64,000 nucleotides of DNA from GAS188 sp963794475 (lineage in GTDB: Bacteria > Pseudomonadota > Alphaproteobacteria > Rhizobiales > Beijerinckiaceae). The position numbers and the translations under genes are program-made. The notes beneath the pieces are model-generated. The model saw nothing but the letters and a program-made list of their open reading frames with translations, did not search any database and had not been told where the DNA came from. Where the stretch lies: positions 110,207 through 174,206 of the forward strand of contig CAWCDW010000009.1 of the NCBI GenBank assembly GCA_963794475.1, in the 5' to 3' direction. Within the stretch, counting starts at the first letter, position 1. Each line of letters starts with the position of its first letter. Positions 1 through 9,565 of this stretch are shown one piece after another.

Positions 1-1
1 C

Positions 2-130
2 GAGGCGCTCGCCGACATCGGCAAGCAAGTGCAATGCCTCCTCTTCACCCACCACCGCCGGACAGCGGAGATCGCGGCCGCCCGGCTCGGCGAAAGCGTC
101 GACATCATCGAGCTATCATCCCGCAGCTGA
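2..130 (+). CDS. C-terminal end of a YhaN/SMC-like AAA ATPase (partial)
   Basis: The window opens inside a gene; frame 2 stays open for 42 codons to a TGA at 128-130. The visible residues (EALADIGKQVQCLLFTHHRR, then AEIAAARLGE) resemble the extreme C-terminus of YhaN-type ATPases, large SMC/Rad50-like proteins with a split ABC ATPase head. In that family the LFTHH segment follows the last strand of the head domain, near the switch histidine. Only the tail is present, so function is not demonstrable here. The frame is supported by amino-acid pattern and by the absence of any competing gene. Confidence 0.55.
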   Translation, partial: EALADIGKQVQCLLFTHHRRTAEIAAARLGESVDIIELSSRS

Positions 131-309
131 AATTACGTAGTGTCGCTAGCGGTAGCGTCCAGGGGCCATCAATGATTACCTATAGGACCTTCTTGCACAT
201 CTGGCCCGCTCCATCCGCCGTTTTTGAACGCAGAGCGCCATGCGTTATCCTGTAAGTACCAGCGATGCCGATCCCAGCCTTGGAGAGCGCATGGAATTGC
301 GGCATTGGC

Positions 310-699
310 TCACAAGGATCTAAGCCCAAGATGCTCCTCCATGGGGAGGAAATCGCGATCGTCATGCAGCAGCAGGTGGTTATGTTCGATACAGAACGTG
401 CCAATAATAATGTCGGCGGTCTTTCGGACCGTGACGCCGAGGTCTCTCAATTTGCGATAGTTCCGGGCAGCACGAGGAGCCAAATTGGTGTCTAAGAGCG
501 GCACAAGGGTATATTGGCGCATTCCGCGTTCGATGCGCGCAGCATGGGCCTCATCTCGGGCGCCTTGGAGAATTTCGAGTAAAATGAGATCGCCGATCAG
601 AAGCGGTTCTCGACTCGCGGCGGCTTCTAGTTTGGCGGTCTCAGGCGTTCGATGACCGCGTAGGTGCGCGATCCACACGGAGCTATCGACGAGAATCAC
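310..699 (-). CDS. vapC: VapC-family PIN-domain ribonuclease toxin
   Basis: A 129-residue PIN domain, the usual VapC length. Such toxins cleave RNA with Mg2+ held by conserved acidic residues. Visible here are the N-terminal aspartate in ILVDSSVWI, the glutamate in LILLEIL, and the C-terminal aspartates in TADIIIG and LLLHDDRDF. The start is taken as GTG at 699. That places the PIN strand at the extreme N-terminus and gives a 4-base GTGA overlap with the stop of the upstream antitoxin gene, typical of translationally coupled toxin-antitoxin pairs. An ATG further upstream (750) would add 17 non-conserved residues. Activity would be restrained by the neighbouring VapB. Confidence 0.85.
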   Translation of the reverse strand: MILVDSSVWIAHLRGHRTPETAKLEAAASREPLLIGDLILLEILQGARDEAHAARIERGMRQYTLVPLLDTNLAPRAARNYRKLRDLGVTVRKTADIIIGTFCIEHNHLLLHDDRDFLPMEEHLGLRSL

Positions 700-905
700 G
701 ATTGGCCCAGAGAACGGCCTCGTCGCATCTTGTCCAGGTTGCCTCCCCACCCCAGCCTTTTGAGTTGCGCAAGCGCCTTGACCTGCTTGCGAACACGAAC
801 CAGCAGTCGCAAGCCTTCTTCCACCGTGGCGCGTTTAGTCGCCAAACCCGTCGCGGTCATTGCTTGCAACAGCAATTCATCGTCGATTTCGATATTCGTC
901 CGCAT
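696..905 (-). CDS. vapB: VapB-family antitoxin
   Basis: A 69-residue protein beginning MRTNIEIDDELL, the typical N-terminus of type II VapB antitoxins (the family often labelled DUF2191). The first 35 residues match a ribbon-helix-helix DNA-binding fold. The basic C-terminal half (KRLGWGGNLDKMRRGRSL) would wrap around and inhibit the PIN toxin. The ATG at 905 is chosen because it starts the conserved fold; an upstream in-frame ATG at 1043 would add 46 residues without family character. The gene precedes and overlaps vapC by four bases. An inverted repeat 18-45 bases upstream is the probable site of VapB or VapBC autoregulation. Confidence 0.85.
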   Translation of the reverse strand: MRTNIEIDDELLLQAMTATGLATKRATVEEGLRLLVRVRKQVKALAQLKRLGWGGNLDKMRRGRSLGQS

Positions 906-922
906 CGTCGTTGACTCAGTAA

Positions 923-950
923 TGTGTATTGATCGCTTATCATATACACA
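923..950 (-). promoter_or_regulatory. Inverted-repeat operator/promoter of vapBC
   Basis: Two perfect 7-base arms, TGTGTAT (923-929) and ATACACA (944-950), are separated by 14 bases that also contain GAT/ATC symmetry. The site lies 18-45 bases upstream of the vapB ATG and, read on the minus strand, contains a TATGAT -10-like hexamer. This is the position expected for autorepression by a VapBC complex. The palindrome is seen; its function is inferred. Confidence 0.6.
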
Positions 951-1274
951 CTTTCGCACCCCCGGCAATGCTGCGGCGCCCCTATGACTTACGGCTTGAG
1001 CTCGGCTATAGCGTTGATCAAGGTCGGTGGGAGTGCGGGTCAATACCTCAAGGAAACGAGGGCGATAGCGTAGAGATGGTGCTCAGCGTCATCCTTCGTG
1101 GGCCGCCACTCCCCAATCGAGCCGGTCACCGATAAGTGACCTCGGTTAGGCGGCCAAAAGTTGGTCGTGTCGAGCCCGACATAAGCCAGCGCGCAGCTCC
1201 CGCAATTGCCGGAGAGCGCGGGCTCCGATGACTGCTTCGCTTCTCGCTAGTTCCAGCACGCGCCCCGTTCACCA
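951..1274. other. Intergenic, no gene recognised
   Basis: Between the vapBC promoter and the stop of the ABC permease gene. Short open frames on both strands have no family character, no convincing ribosome-binding site and no signal peptide. No tRNA-like fold, insertion-sequence end or strong terminator was recognised. Confidence 0.5.
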
Positions 1275-2050
1275 TCACGCCAAAGCATGGCCTTCCGAGG
1301 TGATGGTGCCCGAGCGCCGCCGCGCCCCGTGCACGATATCCTCGAAGAGGCGATCGACCCATATGGCAAGAAGCGCCACGACCACCGCGCCCTCGAGCAC
1401 ATAGGCCGGGTTCGATGCCGAAAGCCCCTCGATGATCGGCGATCCGAGCGTGAGCGCACCGATGGTCGAGCCGATCGTCGCCGTGCCGATGTTGATGATC
1501 ACCGCGATGCGGATGCCGTTGAGGATGATGGGCAAGGCCAAAGGCAACTCGACATCGGCGAGCATCCGCAGGCGCGAAAAGCCGAGGCCTTCGGCGGCGT
1601 CCTTCACGTCGCGCGAGACGGCGGTCAGGCCGGCGATCGTGTTCTCCGTGATCGGCAGCGCTGCATAGACGGCAAGCGCGACGAGCGTCGGCGGCCCGCC
1701 GTAACCGAGAAGCGGCACGGAGATCGCGAGCACCGCGACCGGTGGGAATGTCTGGCCGATCGCGGCGATGGCGTTGATCAGCGGTGCGAACTCGGCGCCG
1801 CTTCGGCGGGTGGCGAAAATGCCGGCCGAGACGCCGATAATAGCGGCCGCCGTCGTCGAAGCGAGGACGAGGGCAAGATGCGACAAAACGAGTTCGACGA
1901 AGCTTGCGCGCTCATAGACCGGCCGCTCGAGCTGCGGGAAGAGCCAATGCATCGGCGCGAAAAGATGCGGCAGGGCGAGCACGATCGCCATGAGCGCCGC
2001 GGCGAGCGCCCAGGTGAGCGGCGATATCCCGAAGGGTCGCGGCATCGCAG

Positions 2051-2054
<4 letters not shown>
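1275..2054 (-). CDS. yehW: Osmoprotectant ABC transporter permease (YehW/OpuCD-like)
   Basis: A 259-residue membrane protein with about six hydrophobic segments, a binding-protein-dependent permease of the glycine betaine/choline/carnitine type. The EAA-like cytoplasmic loop that docks on the ATPase reads DAAEGLGFSRLRMLADVELPLALP (shown in two parts: DAAEGLGFSRLRM and LADVELPLALP). The start codon overlaps the stop of the upstream ATPase gene (ATGA, 2051-2054), so the two are translationally coupled. It is the last gene of a four-gene unit in the order binding protein, large permease, ATPase, small permease, the same order as E. coli yehZYXW. Its substrate is inferred to be a quaternary amine osmolyte or related compound, not shown. 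Confidence 0.85.
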
Positions 2055-2978
<924 letters not shown>

Positions 2979-3003
2979 ATTGCCCTCGTCGCGTGCCTAT
3001 TCG

Positions 3004-4155
3004 TCACGGCGTCCGCCTCGCCATGCCGAGCAGAATCTGGAAGATGAAATCGACGCCGAGCGCCATGAAGATCGTTGGCACCGCGCCAAGCAGCATGAGA
3101 TCGAGCGCGCGCTGGCCGAGCCCGAGGAAGACGAAGCTTCCAAGGCCGCCCGCGCCGATGAGGGCGGCGACGACCGCAAGCCCGATCGCCTGCACGGTGA
3201 CGATGCGAAGCCCGGAGAGGAGAACGGGGAGCGCGATCGGCGCCTCGACGCGCAAGAGGATCTGCCCGCCCGTCATTCCCATGCCGCGCGCCGTCTCGAC
3301 CACCGAGGCCGGCACGCTCGCGAGCCCCGCGAAGGCGCCCCGCGCCATCGGCAAAAGCGAATAGAGCACAAGCGCGATGATGGCGGGCGCGACGCCGATG
3401 CCGGAGATGCCGAGCTGGCGCAGCTTCGGAAAGGCGTCGGACAGCGCGGCGAGCGGCCCGATCAAGAGGCCGAAGAGCGCGATCGACGGGATGGTCTGCA
3501 CGATGTCGAGCCCGCCGAAGACGAGGGTATGCCAGCGCGGCCGGCGCTGCGCCAGGATGCCAAGCGGTACGCCGATGAGGAGCGCGAGAAGCACCGAAAC
3601 CAGGACAAGGAAGGCGTGACGCTGGACGGCGTCGGCGAAGGCTTCGCGCCGGTTCGCCGCTTCCTTGGCGAGCGAGAGCTGATCGAAGGCGCCCGAGAGC
3701 GCGGCGATGGCGAGCACGGCGACGACGCCGATCACGACGCCGGCCTTGGCCGCAAGGCCGGCGTCGAGGCGGCGCAAGGCATCGCCCGCCGCGAGCACCG
3801 CGCAAAGCTCCACGATCCAGAATCCGCCGGCAAGCGAGACGCGCGCGATCGGCGTCGACGTGGCGACGAGGCTCGTGGCGGCGGCTCCCGCGACGAGCGG
3901 CAAGACGAGCGTGAGCGCGAGCGCGGCCGCGAGCGCGGCGAGGTGAAGCGCCCGGCTCGGTGGCAAGAACGCCGCCGCCGCGAGCACCGCGCCGCAAAGG
4001 ATGATGAAGGCGAGGCTCGCCCCGCCCGCGGCCTCGACAAGCGCAATCGGGCGCCCGCTCACCAGGCGGTTCGGCGCAAATCCAAGAAACGAGAGCGCAA
4101 GCGCCGCCACCAGGGCCACGAGCACGAGGACGAGAAGGACGCGATTGCGGATCAT
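3004..4155 (-). CDS. yehY: Osmoprotectant ABC transporter permease, large (YehY-like)
   Basis: A 383-residue permease with a hydrophobic N-terminal half (about five membrane segments, residues 1-170) and a C-terminal transport domain (about 175-375) with an EAA-type loop (VETARGMGMTGGQILLRVEAP). YehY-type proteins have this extended N-terminus, and E. coli YehY is of similar length. It follows the binding-protein gene by 60 bases and precedes the ATPase gene by 25, consistent with one transcript. It should form the membrane channel with the small permease (1275-2054). Some positions are unusually alanine-rich, in line with the high GC content. Confidence 0.85.
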   Translation of the reverse strand: MIRNRVLLVLVLVALVAALALSFLGFAPNRLVSGRPIALVEAAGGASLAFIILCGAVLAAAAFLPPSRALHLAALAAALALTLVLPLVAGAAATSLVATSTPIARVSLAGGFWIVELCAVLAAGDALRRLDAGLAAKAGVVIGVVAVLAIAALSGAFDQLSLAKEAANRREAFADAVQRHAFLVLVSVLLALLIGVPLGILAQRRPRWHTLVFGGLDIVQTIPSIALFGLLIGPLAALSDAFPKLRQLGISGIGVAPAIIALVLYSLLPMARGAFAGLASVPASVVETARGMGMTGGQILLRVEAPIALPVLLSGLRIVTVQAIGLAVVAALIGAGGLGSFVFLGLGQRALDLMLLGAVPTIFMALGVDFIFQILLGMARRTP

Positions 4156-4215
4156 GCGCCCATCACGCGTCTTTTGCGGCGCGAGCCTCTTTCACACGCG
4201 CGCCATTCGCCGCAC

Positions 4216-5157
4216 CTATTTGAGGAGACCTTTGTCCGTGAGATAGGCCTTCGCCACTTGCGCGGCGTCCTGGCCTTCGACGGCGATCTTGGCGTTCAAC
4301 CCTTGCAAGGCCTCGAGCGTCAGCGTCGCGAAGGCGGGCTCGAGCGCGTCCTTGATCGCCGGGGCGCGATCGAGCACCTCCTGGCGCACCACCGGTGCCG
4401 GCTGATAGACCGGCTGCACATTGCGCGGATCGGAGAGCACGACGAGGTTGAGCGCGGCGATCGCACCATCCGTGCCATAAGCCATGGCGGCGTTGACGCC
4501 GGAGGTGCCGTCGGCGGCGGCCTTCTCGGTCGCGGCCGTGTCGCCGCCCGAGAATACGAGGAGCTGGTCGCTCTTGAGCTCGAAGCCGTAAGCCTTCTGG
4601 AAGGCCGGGAGCGCCGCGGCGCTTTCGACGAATTCCGCGGAGCCAGCGACCTTGACCTGGCCGCCACCCTTCACCCAGGCGGCGAAATCGTCCAGCGTCT
4701 TCAGCTTGTTCTTCTCGGCGACATCCTTGCGAACCGCGATCGCCCAAGTGTTGTCGGCGGGCGCCGGCGCGAGCCAGACGAGCTTGTTCTTCTGCAGGTC
4801 GAGCTCATGCGCCTTCTCCCAGGCCTTGTGCGCGTCTTTCCACAGAGGGTCGGAATCCATCGAGAAGAAGAAGCCGGCATTGCCGGTGTATTCGGGATAG
4901 ATGTCGATCTCGCCCGCGATCAGGGCCGTGCGCACGATCTTGGTGTTGCCGAGCTGAACCTTGCTCACCACGTCGAGGCCTTTGTTGCGGAGCAAAAGCA
5001 CGATCATATTGCCCAGGAGGGCGCCTTCGGTGTCGATCTTAGAGCCGACCGTCACCTTCTCGGCGGCATACGAAGGGGCGGCGACAATCGCCGATGAGAG
5101 GGAAGCGGCGAGGAAAACCGCACCCGCCATCAGTCTGCGCGTCAACAACATGGTCAT
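4216..5157 (-). CDS. osmF: Osmoprotectant ABC transporter substrate-binding protein (OsmF/YehZ-like)
   Basis: A 313-residue periplasmic binding protein. Residues 1-31 form a Sec signal peptide ending around PSYAA. The mature protein begins with VTVGSKIDTEGALLGNMIVL and contains IYPEYTGNAGFFF, both characteristic of the OpuAC/OsmF family that binds glycine betaine, choline or similar quaternary amines. First gene of the minus-strand importer operon (binding protein, permease, ATPase, permease). A preceding same-strand gene (HMG-CoA lyase-like) ends 73 bases upstream, so a promoter could lie in that short gap or the genes could be cotranscribed. The ligand is inferred from family only. Confidence 0.88.
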   Translation of the reverse strand: MTMLLTRRLMAGAVFLAASLSSAIVAAPSYAAEKVTVGSKIDTEGALLGNMIVLLLRNKGLDVVSKVQLGNTKIVRTALIAGEIDIYPEYTGNAGFFFSMDSDPLWKDAHKAWEKAHELDLQKNKLVWLAPAPADNTWAIAVRKDVAEKNKLKTLDDFAAWVKGGGQVKVAGSAEFVESAAALPAFQKAYGFELKSDQLLVFSGGDTAATEKAAADGTSGVNAAMAYGTDGAIAALNLVVLSDPRNVQPVYQPAPVVRQEVLDRAPAIKDALEPAFATLTLEALQGLNAKIAVEGQDAAQVAKAYLTDKGLLK

Positions 5158-5230
5158 CTCCCGTATTTATCGGCCATTCTCAGCTCGGGCATGTGCGACC
5201 GCGCCATCGCGGCCCGCATCCCGAAAGAAC

Positions 5231-6187
5231 TCAATGAGGTTGCGTCCGCAGCTGATCGAGCGGGCCGCCCACCTTGATCGAGCCGGGCAGCGGATGCCCC
5301 ACGATGGCTTCGGCGAGCTCGGCCGCCTCGATCAGCCTCGGAAGGTCGACGCCCGTGCGAATGCCCATCTCGTGCAGCATGAAGACGAGATCCTCGGTGC
5401 AGACATTGCCAGCCGCGCCCTTGTGGGCCGCGAAGGGGCAGCCGCCTAGCCCCGCCACGGCGGCGTCGAAAAGATCGACGCCCATCTCGAGGCCGGCGAG
5501 CGCATTGGCGATGCCCATGCCGCGCGTGTCGTGGAGATGGAGGCCGAGGCGAAGGTCGGGATGGCGCTCGCGCACGGCTCCGATCATGCGCTTGATCGAA
5601 AGCGGTGTCGCCCAGGCCATGGTGTCGGCAAGCGAAAGGGTCTTGATGGTGAGATGGCTCTCGGCGGCGAGCGTGAGGATGTCATCGATGAGCCCAAGCA
5701 CCTTCGGGATCGGCACCTCGCCTTCGAAATTGCAGCCGAAGGCCGCCATGATCGAGGCGCGGTCGACCGGAACGCCGTGACGCCCGTAGAGAGCGATGAT
5801 CTCGCGTTGCGCCTCGAGGTTTTGCTTGAAATCGCGGTTCTGATTGCGCTTGAGAAAGGTTTCCGACGCCGTGAGCGAGATCGAGCCTTGCACATCGAGG
5901 CGTCGCGCCGCGAGCGCGCGCTCGAAACCCTTGGCGTTGAGCCAAAGCGCCGTGTAGCGAACCCCTGGCTTGCGCTCGAAGCGCGCCACCACCTCGTCCG
6001 CATCGGCCCAGCCCGGGACATTCTTCGGATTGACGAAGGAGGCGACCTGAATCTGCTTCAAGCCCGTCGCCGAAAGCGCGTCGATCAACTCGACCTTGCG
6101 CGATGTCGCGATCACGCCCTTCTCGAATTGGAAGCCCTCGCGTGGGCCTTCCTCGTTGATCTCGACGAATTTCGGCAGGTCGGACAT
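5231..6187 (-). CDS. Hydroxymethylglutaryl-CoA lyase-like protein
   Basis: A 318-residue TIM-barrel of the HMGL/DRE family, which cleaves 3-hydroxy-3-methylglutaryl-CoA or related acyl-CoAs with a divalent metal. Seen are the metal-site histidines in LGLHLHDTRG, the loop cysteine in AGLGGCPFAAHKGAAGNV, and the N-terminal motif EEGPREGFQ. True HMG-CoA lyases read GPRDGLQ, so the metal-binding aspartate is glutamate here and the substrate may differ. The start is the ATG at 6187, 10 bases after the sorB stop and preceded by GAGGT; an upstream ATG would run into sorB. The close spacing suggests cotranscription with sorAB, though no metabolic link is obvious. Confidence 0.78.
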   Translation of the reverse strand: MSDLPKFVEINEEGPREGFQFEKGVIATSRKVELIDALSATGLKQIQVASFVNPKNVPGWADADEVVARFERKPGVRYTALWLNAKGFERALAARRLDVQGSISLTASETFLKRNQNRDFKQNLEAQREIIALYGRHGVPVDRASIMAAFGCNFEGEVPIPKVLGLIDDILTLAAESHLTIKTLSLADTMAWATPLSIKRMIGAVRERHPDLRLGLHLHDTRGMGIANALAGLEMGVDLFDAAVAGLGGCPFAAHKGAAGNVCTEDLVFMLHEMGIRTGVDLPRLIEAAELAEAIVGHPLPGSIKVGGPLDQLRTQPH

Positions 6188-6197
6188 CGAAACCTCG

Positions 6198-6560
6198 TCA
6201 CTTCCCATAATTCGCGGAAAGATAGGCCGCGATCTCCTTGGCGTCGGCATCGTCGATCGGCGCGCCGAAAGCTTTGATCATCTTCGCGACCTCACCCTCC
6301 CAGCCGGCCTTGTCAATGAAGGGTGCATTCATCTGAATATAGTCGAGGCTGTGGCAGGCGCCGCAATTGTTGATCACCGTGTCGCGCCCGTGGCCTTCCT
6401 TCAGCGTGATGTCGCTCTCATCCGCGCGCGCCGTTTTGGCTCCCAGAATAAAAAGCCCAGCGGCGAGAATCATGGTCACGGCGCCCATGAGATATCGCGT
6501 CGAGAGGGAAGCCGAACGCGTGCGCTTCAGCTCGAGCATGGGAGAATTCCGCTTTGTCAT
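6198..6560 (-). CDS. sorB: Sulfite dehydrogenase cytochrome c subunit (SorB-like)
   Basis: A 120-residue exported monohaem cytochrome c. A hydrophobic signal segment (about residues 22-45, ending KTARA) precedes one haem motif, CGACH, with a possible distal methionine in NAPFIDKAGW to AKMIKAF. It begins three bases after the sorA stop, so the pair is tightly coupled as in sorAB of sulfite-oxidising alphaproteobacteria. There SorB accepts electrons from the molybdenum cofactor in SorA and passes them to soluble cytochrome c. A second ATG seven codons in is possible. Identity rests on the haem motif and on adjacency to SorA. Confidence 0.82.
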   Translation of the reverse strand: MTKRNSPMLELKRTRSASLSTRYLMGAVTMILAAGLFILGAKTARADESDITLKEGHGRDTVINNCGACHSLDYIQMNAPFIDKAGWEGEVAKMIKAFGAPIDDADAKEIAAYLSANYGK

Positions 6561-6563
6561 GGT

Positions 6564-7805
6564 TCAGGCCGCCGTGAGCGCGAGGCGTGCGACGGCATTG
6601 TGGTGATAGCCCGCGGGATTGGGGAGCGCCGTCATCGGTTGGCTTTGGCCGATGGCGTTCGTCGCCCTGGCGAGGATTTCGAGCTTGCCCTTGGGAGGAC
6701 GGCCGAGCGACAATTGCCAAGCGCGGACCGAATAGCGGCCGAGATCAGGGTTGAGCTCGGCGTCCGTCCAGGTCTTGCCGCCGTCCTGCGAGACTTCGAC
6801 GCTCGAGATGCCGAAGCCCGCGTCCCAGGCGATGCCGGTGATCGTCAGCGTCTCGCCGGATTTCACCTCGGGCGAAAGCGGAGAGGTGATGAGCGAGTTC
6901 ACCATGATCTCGGTGATAGGCGTGTTCGCCGGGCTTTCCTGCGAAACGAAGCGTTGCGTCGAGGGGAAGAGTCGCGCCGGCACGCGATAGGCAGCCTTCA
7001 TCCAGAAATTGTCGAGCGGCTTCGTGCGCGCCTCGATCCTGGTGAGGTGCTTCATCCAATAGGTCGCGGTCCATCCGGGGGCGATGAGGCGCGCGGGAAA
7101 GCCATTGAAATGCGGCAGCGGCTCTGCGTTCATCTCGTACGCCACGATGGTGTCGGGGTCGAGCGCCTTCCACACCGGCAGGCTCTTGACGAAATCCGGC
7201 GTTTTGTCGAGCACCGGCCCGTCAGCTCCGTCGAAGGCGATCTCGATCGTCTCCTCCTTGAGGCCGGCCTTGGCCAGGATGTCCATGAGCCTTGCGCCTT
7301 TCCAGCGCGCATTGCCCATCGCGCCAACGCCCCATTGGACCCCCGCCGCGTGCGGATTCGCGAGGCCGCGGCGATTGCCCGAGCATTGGCAAACGGCGAC
7401 GAATTCCACGGGCTCGTAATTCCTCTTCAAATCCTCAAAGCCGATCTCGAAGGGGGTCGCGGCGCCGTCTCCGCCCACCGCAAGGCGCCATGTCGCAGCG
7501 TTCACATTGGGAATGTCGGCGAGATGATAGCGCACGAAAAAAGATTCATTCGGCGTGATCGTGTCCTTGAAGACCGAAAGCGGCGCTTCGTAATTCGGCG
7601 GCCGATAGGAGAGCTTGATCAGGGGCGCCTTGCCGGGTAGCGCCTCGAGCTTCGCCTCCGTCGCGACACCGGCGGGAAGCCCCGCATCGAGCGGCGGCGC
7701 GCCAGCGGCAAGCGCGGCGGCGCCGGCGCCCGCGAATAAGGGTGCCCCCACCGTGCCGGCCGAAAGGCGCAGCATCTGCCGGCGGTCCATCTCTTTTCTT
7801 GGCAT
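6564..7805 (-). CDS. sorA: Sulfite dehydrogenase molybdopterin subunit (SorA-like)
   Basis: A 413-residue sulfite oxidase-family enzyme that oxidises sulfite to sulfate in the periplasm. A twin-arginine leader (DRRQMLRLSAG) precedes the molybdopterin domain. The molybdenum-ligating cysteine lies in FVAVCQCSGNRRG, followed by GVQWGVGAMGNARWKG, a segment characteristic of SorA. The C-terminal Mo-co dimerisation domain (about residues 290-410) ends near PAGYHHNAV. GAGGAGGA lies a few bases before the ATG at 7805. No reductase or transporter for sulfite is adjacent. The downstream cytochrome gene completes the SorAB pair. Assignment to sulfite rather than another sulfoxide-type substrate is by family. 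Confidence 0.88.
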   Translation of the reverse strand: MPRKEMDRRQMLRLSAGTVGAPLFAGAGAAALAAGAPPLDAGLPAGVATEAKLEALPGKAPLIKLSYRPPNYEAPLSVFKDTITPNESFFVRYHLADIPNVNAATWRLAVGGDGAATPFEIGFEDLKRNYEPVEFVAVCQCSGNRRGLANPHAAGVQWGVGAMGNARWKGARLMDILAKAGLKEETIEIAFDGADGPVLDKTPDFVKSLPVWKALDPDTIVAYEMNAEPLPHFNGFPARLIAPGWTATYWMKHLTRIEARTKPLDNFWMKAAYRVPARLFPSTQRFVSQESPANTPITEIMVNSLITSPLSPEVKSGETLTITGIAWDAGFGISSVEVSQDGGKTWTDAELNPDLGRYSVRAWQLSLGRPPKGKLEILARATNAIGQSQPMTALPNPAGYHHNAVARLALTAA

Positions 7806-7985
7806 CGTTCCTCCTCACCCCCTGTCGAGGAATATCTACCGTCGCGGAGCCCGAAATCCAATTGCCACGAATGCATGGCTCGCAGCGTCATCCGGAAAGC
7901 CGGGGGATCCGATGCTCCACCAAGGCCGGAGAGGAGGGGCCGCCGCGTTCGCGGGCGAGGCCCATCGCCAAATCGTGATCGCGGG

Positions 7986-9320
7986 TTACTGCGCCAGCGT
8001 CGGCGCCACCTCGCGCGCCGCCGCCAGCGTCGCCTCGATGTCGTCCTTCGTGTGCGCGAAGGATAAGAACAGATTCTCATAAGCGCCGGGATGAAACAGC
8101 ACGCCGCGGTCGAGCATGCCTTCCCACCATTTGCGGAAAATCGCATGATCGGCATGGCGCGCCGCGTCGCGATAATTGCGGATCGGGTGCTTCGAGAACC
8201 ACACTTGCAACACGGGCCCGACGCCGACCACGAAAGCGGGAAGCCGCGCGTCCTTGAGAACGCGCGCCAGCCCCTCGATCAGGGTTTGGGCGCGCGCGTA
8301 GATGGCGTCATAGGCGCCAGGCTGCGCGAGCTCGTCCATGGTCGCGTTGGCGGCCGCGACCGCGATGGTGTTGGCGCTATAGGTGCCGGCCATCGACACC
8401 TTGCCTTCGGCGACGAGCGCCATGATGTCGCGGCGCCCGCCCATGGCGGCGACCGGAAAGCCCCCGCCGACGCCCTTGGCAAAAATCGAGAGATCCGGCG
8501 TGATCCCATAATGACCTTGCGCGCCGGCGAGGCCGAGGCGAAATCCGGTGATCACCTCGTCGAAGATGAGCACGATGCCGGCCTTCGCGGTGAGCTCGCG
8601 CATGGCCTCGAGATAGCCGGGCTCGGGCAGGATGCAGCCCGTGTTGCACATCACCGGCTCGGTGAGCACGGCCGCGATATCGGCGCCCTCGCGCGCGATC
8701 GCCTCCTTCAAACCCTCGACATCGTTCCAGTTGAGGATGATGAGGCTGCGCTCGATGTCCTTGGGCATGCCGGGTCCTTGCGGCACGGGAATCGGACGAT
8801 CCTGCGAGCCGGAGATCGGCGGGTGCTTGCTCCAATACACCCCATCCGAGAAGCCGTGATACATGCCCTCGAAGCGGATCACCTTGCTGCGCCCCGTGAA
8901 GGCTCGCGCGAGGCGCACCGCATAAAGCACGGCCTCCGTGCCGGTGTTGCACAAGCGGACCTGATCGAGGCTCGGCACCGCCGCGGTGATCTTGCGCGCG
9001 AGCTTCGTCTCCTCGGCGGCCGGCAAGGCGAACATCGTGCCTTGTTTCTCGATCGCCGCGATGACGGCTTGCGTTACCTTCCTGGGCCGATGGCCGAGAA
9101 GCATCGGGCCGAGGCCGAGAAGGTAATCGACGTAGCGGTTGCCGTCGACATCGACAACATGGGCACCCTCGCCATGGTCGATGAAGAGCGGATGAGGCTC
9201 CCATCCCGACCAGGTGGCGCGTGCGGTCGAGTTCACGCCGCCCGGAATGAGCTTTAAGGCTTCGGCGAAGAGCTCGCGGCTGCGGGCGTAGCGATGGGCG
9301 TTGGCGTAGGCGAGCGTCAA
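7986..9320 (-). CDS. Class III aminotransferase, glutamate-1-semialdehyde aminomutase-like
   Basis: A 444-residue PLP enzyme of the class III family most like glutamate-1-semialdehyde 2,1-aminomutase (LIPGGVNSTAR near the start). PLP contacts seen are CNTGTEAVLYAVRLAR, the aspartate of LIFDEVITGFR, and the Schiff-base lysine in SIFAKGVGGGFPVAAMGG. It is probably not hemL: the protein starts with TLAYANAHRYARSRELF and has ARATWSGWEPHPLFIDHGEG, features of a broad subgroup of unassigned aspartate aminotransferase family proteins. It stands alone, 180 bases upstream (in transcription: downstream) of the sor genes and on the same strand. The amino donor and acceptor are unknown. Confidence 0.82.
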   Translation of the reverse strand: MTLAYANAHRYARSRELFAEALKLIPGGVNSTARATWSGWEPHPLFIDHGEGAHVVDVDGNRYVDYLLGLGPMLLGHRPRKVTQAVIAAIEKQGTMFALPAAEETKLARKITAAVPSLDQVRLCNTGTEAVLYAVRLARAFTGRSKVIRFEGMYHGFSDGVYWSKHPPISGSQDRPIPVPQGPGMPKDIERSLIILNWNDVEGLKEAIAREGADIAAVLTEPVMCNTGCILPEPGYLEAMRELTAKAGIVLIFDEVITGFRLGLAGAQGHYGITPDLSIFAKGVGGGFPVAAMGGRRDIMALVAEGKVSMAGTYSANTIAVAAANATMDELAQPGAYDAIYARAQTLIEGLARVLKDARLPAFVVGVGPVLQVWFSKHPIRNYRDAARHADHAIFRKWWEGMLDRGVLFHPGAYENLFLSFAHTKDDIEATLAAAREVAPTLAQ

Positions 9321-9565
9321 GCTTGATCCTCCAGCATAGATGCGCCCTTCGAGCCGAGAGCTGGCGCGCGCCGGGCGATCGGGATCGAGGGAGAGGCGTT
9401 AAAGGCAGCAACAAGCATGCCACCCGAGCGAGCCAATAATATCAGAGGCTTGGCCGTCAACGGGCGAGGTGAATTCCTCCAATTTTTGGAGGAAGTCCTG
9501 CAAGCGCGTGAGGAGGGAAGAGGCCCGCGTCGACGAACTTGTGCCGCCTCGTCTTGCGTTCGCGC

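Noticed and set aside
2980..5097. A 705-codon open frame on the plus strand opposite the ABC permease and binding-protein genes
   Set aside because: It is rich in Arg, Glu, Asp and His with no recognisable domain, as expected for the reverse complement of GC-rich coding sequence. The minus-strand genes have clear families.
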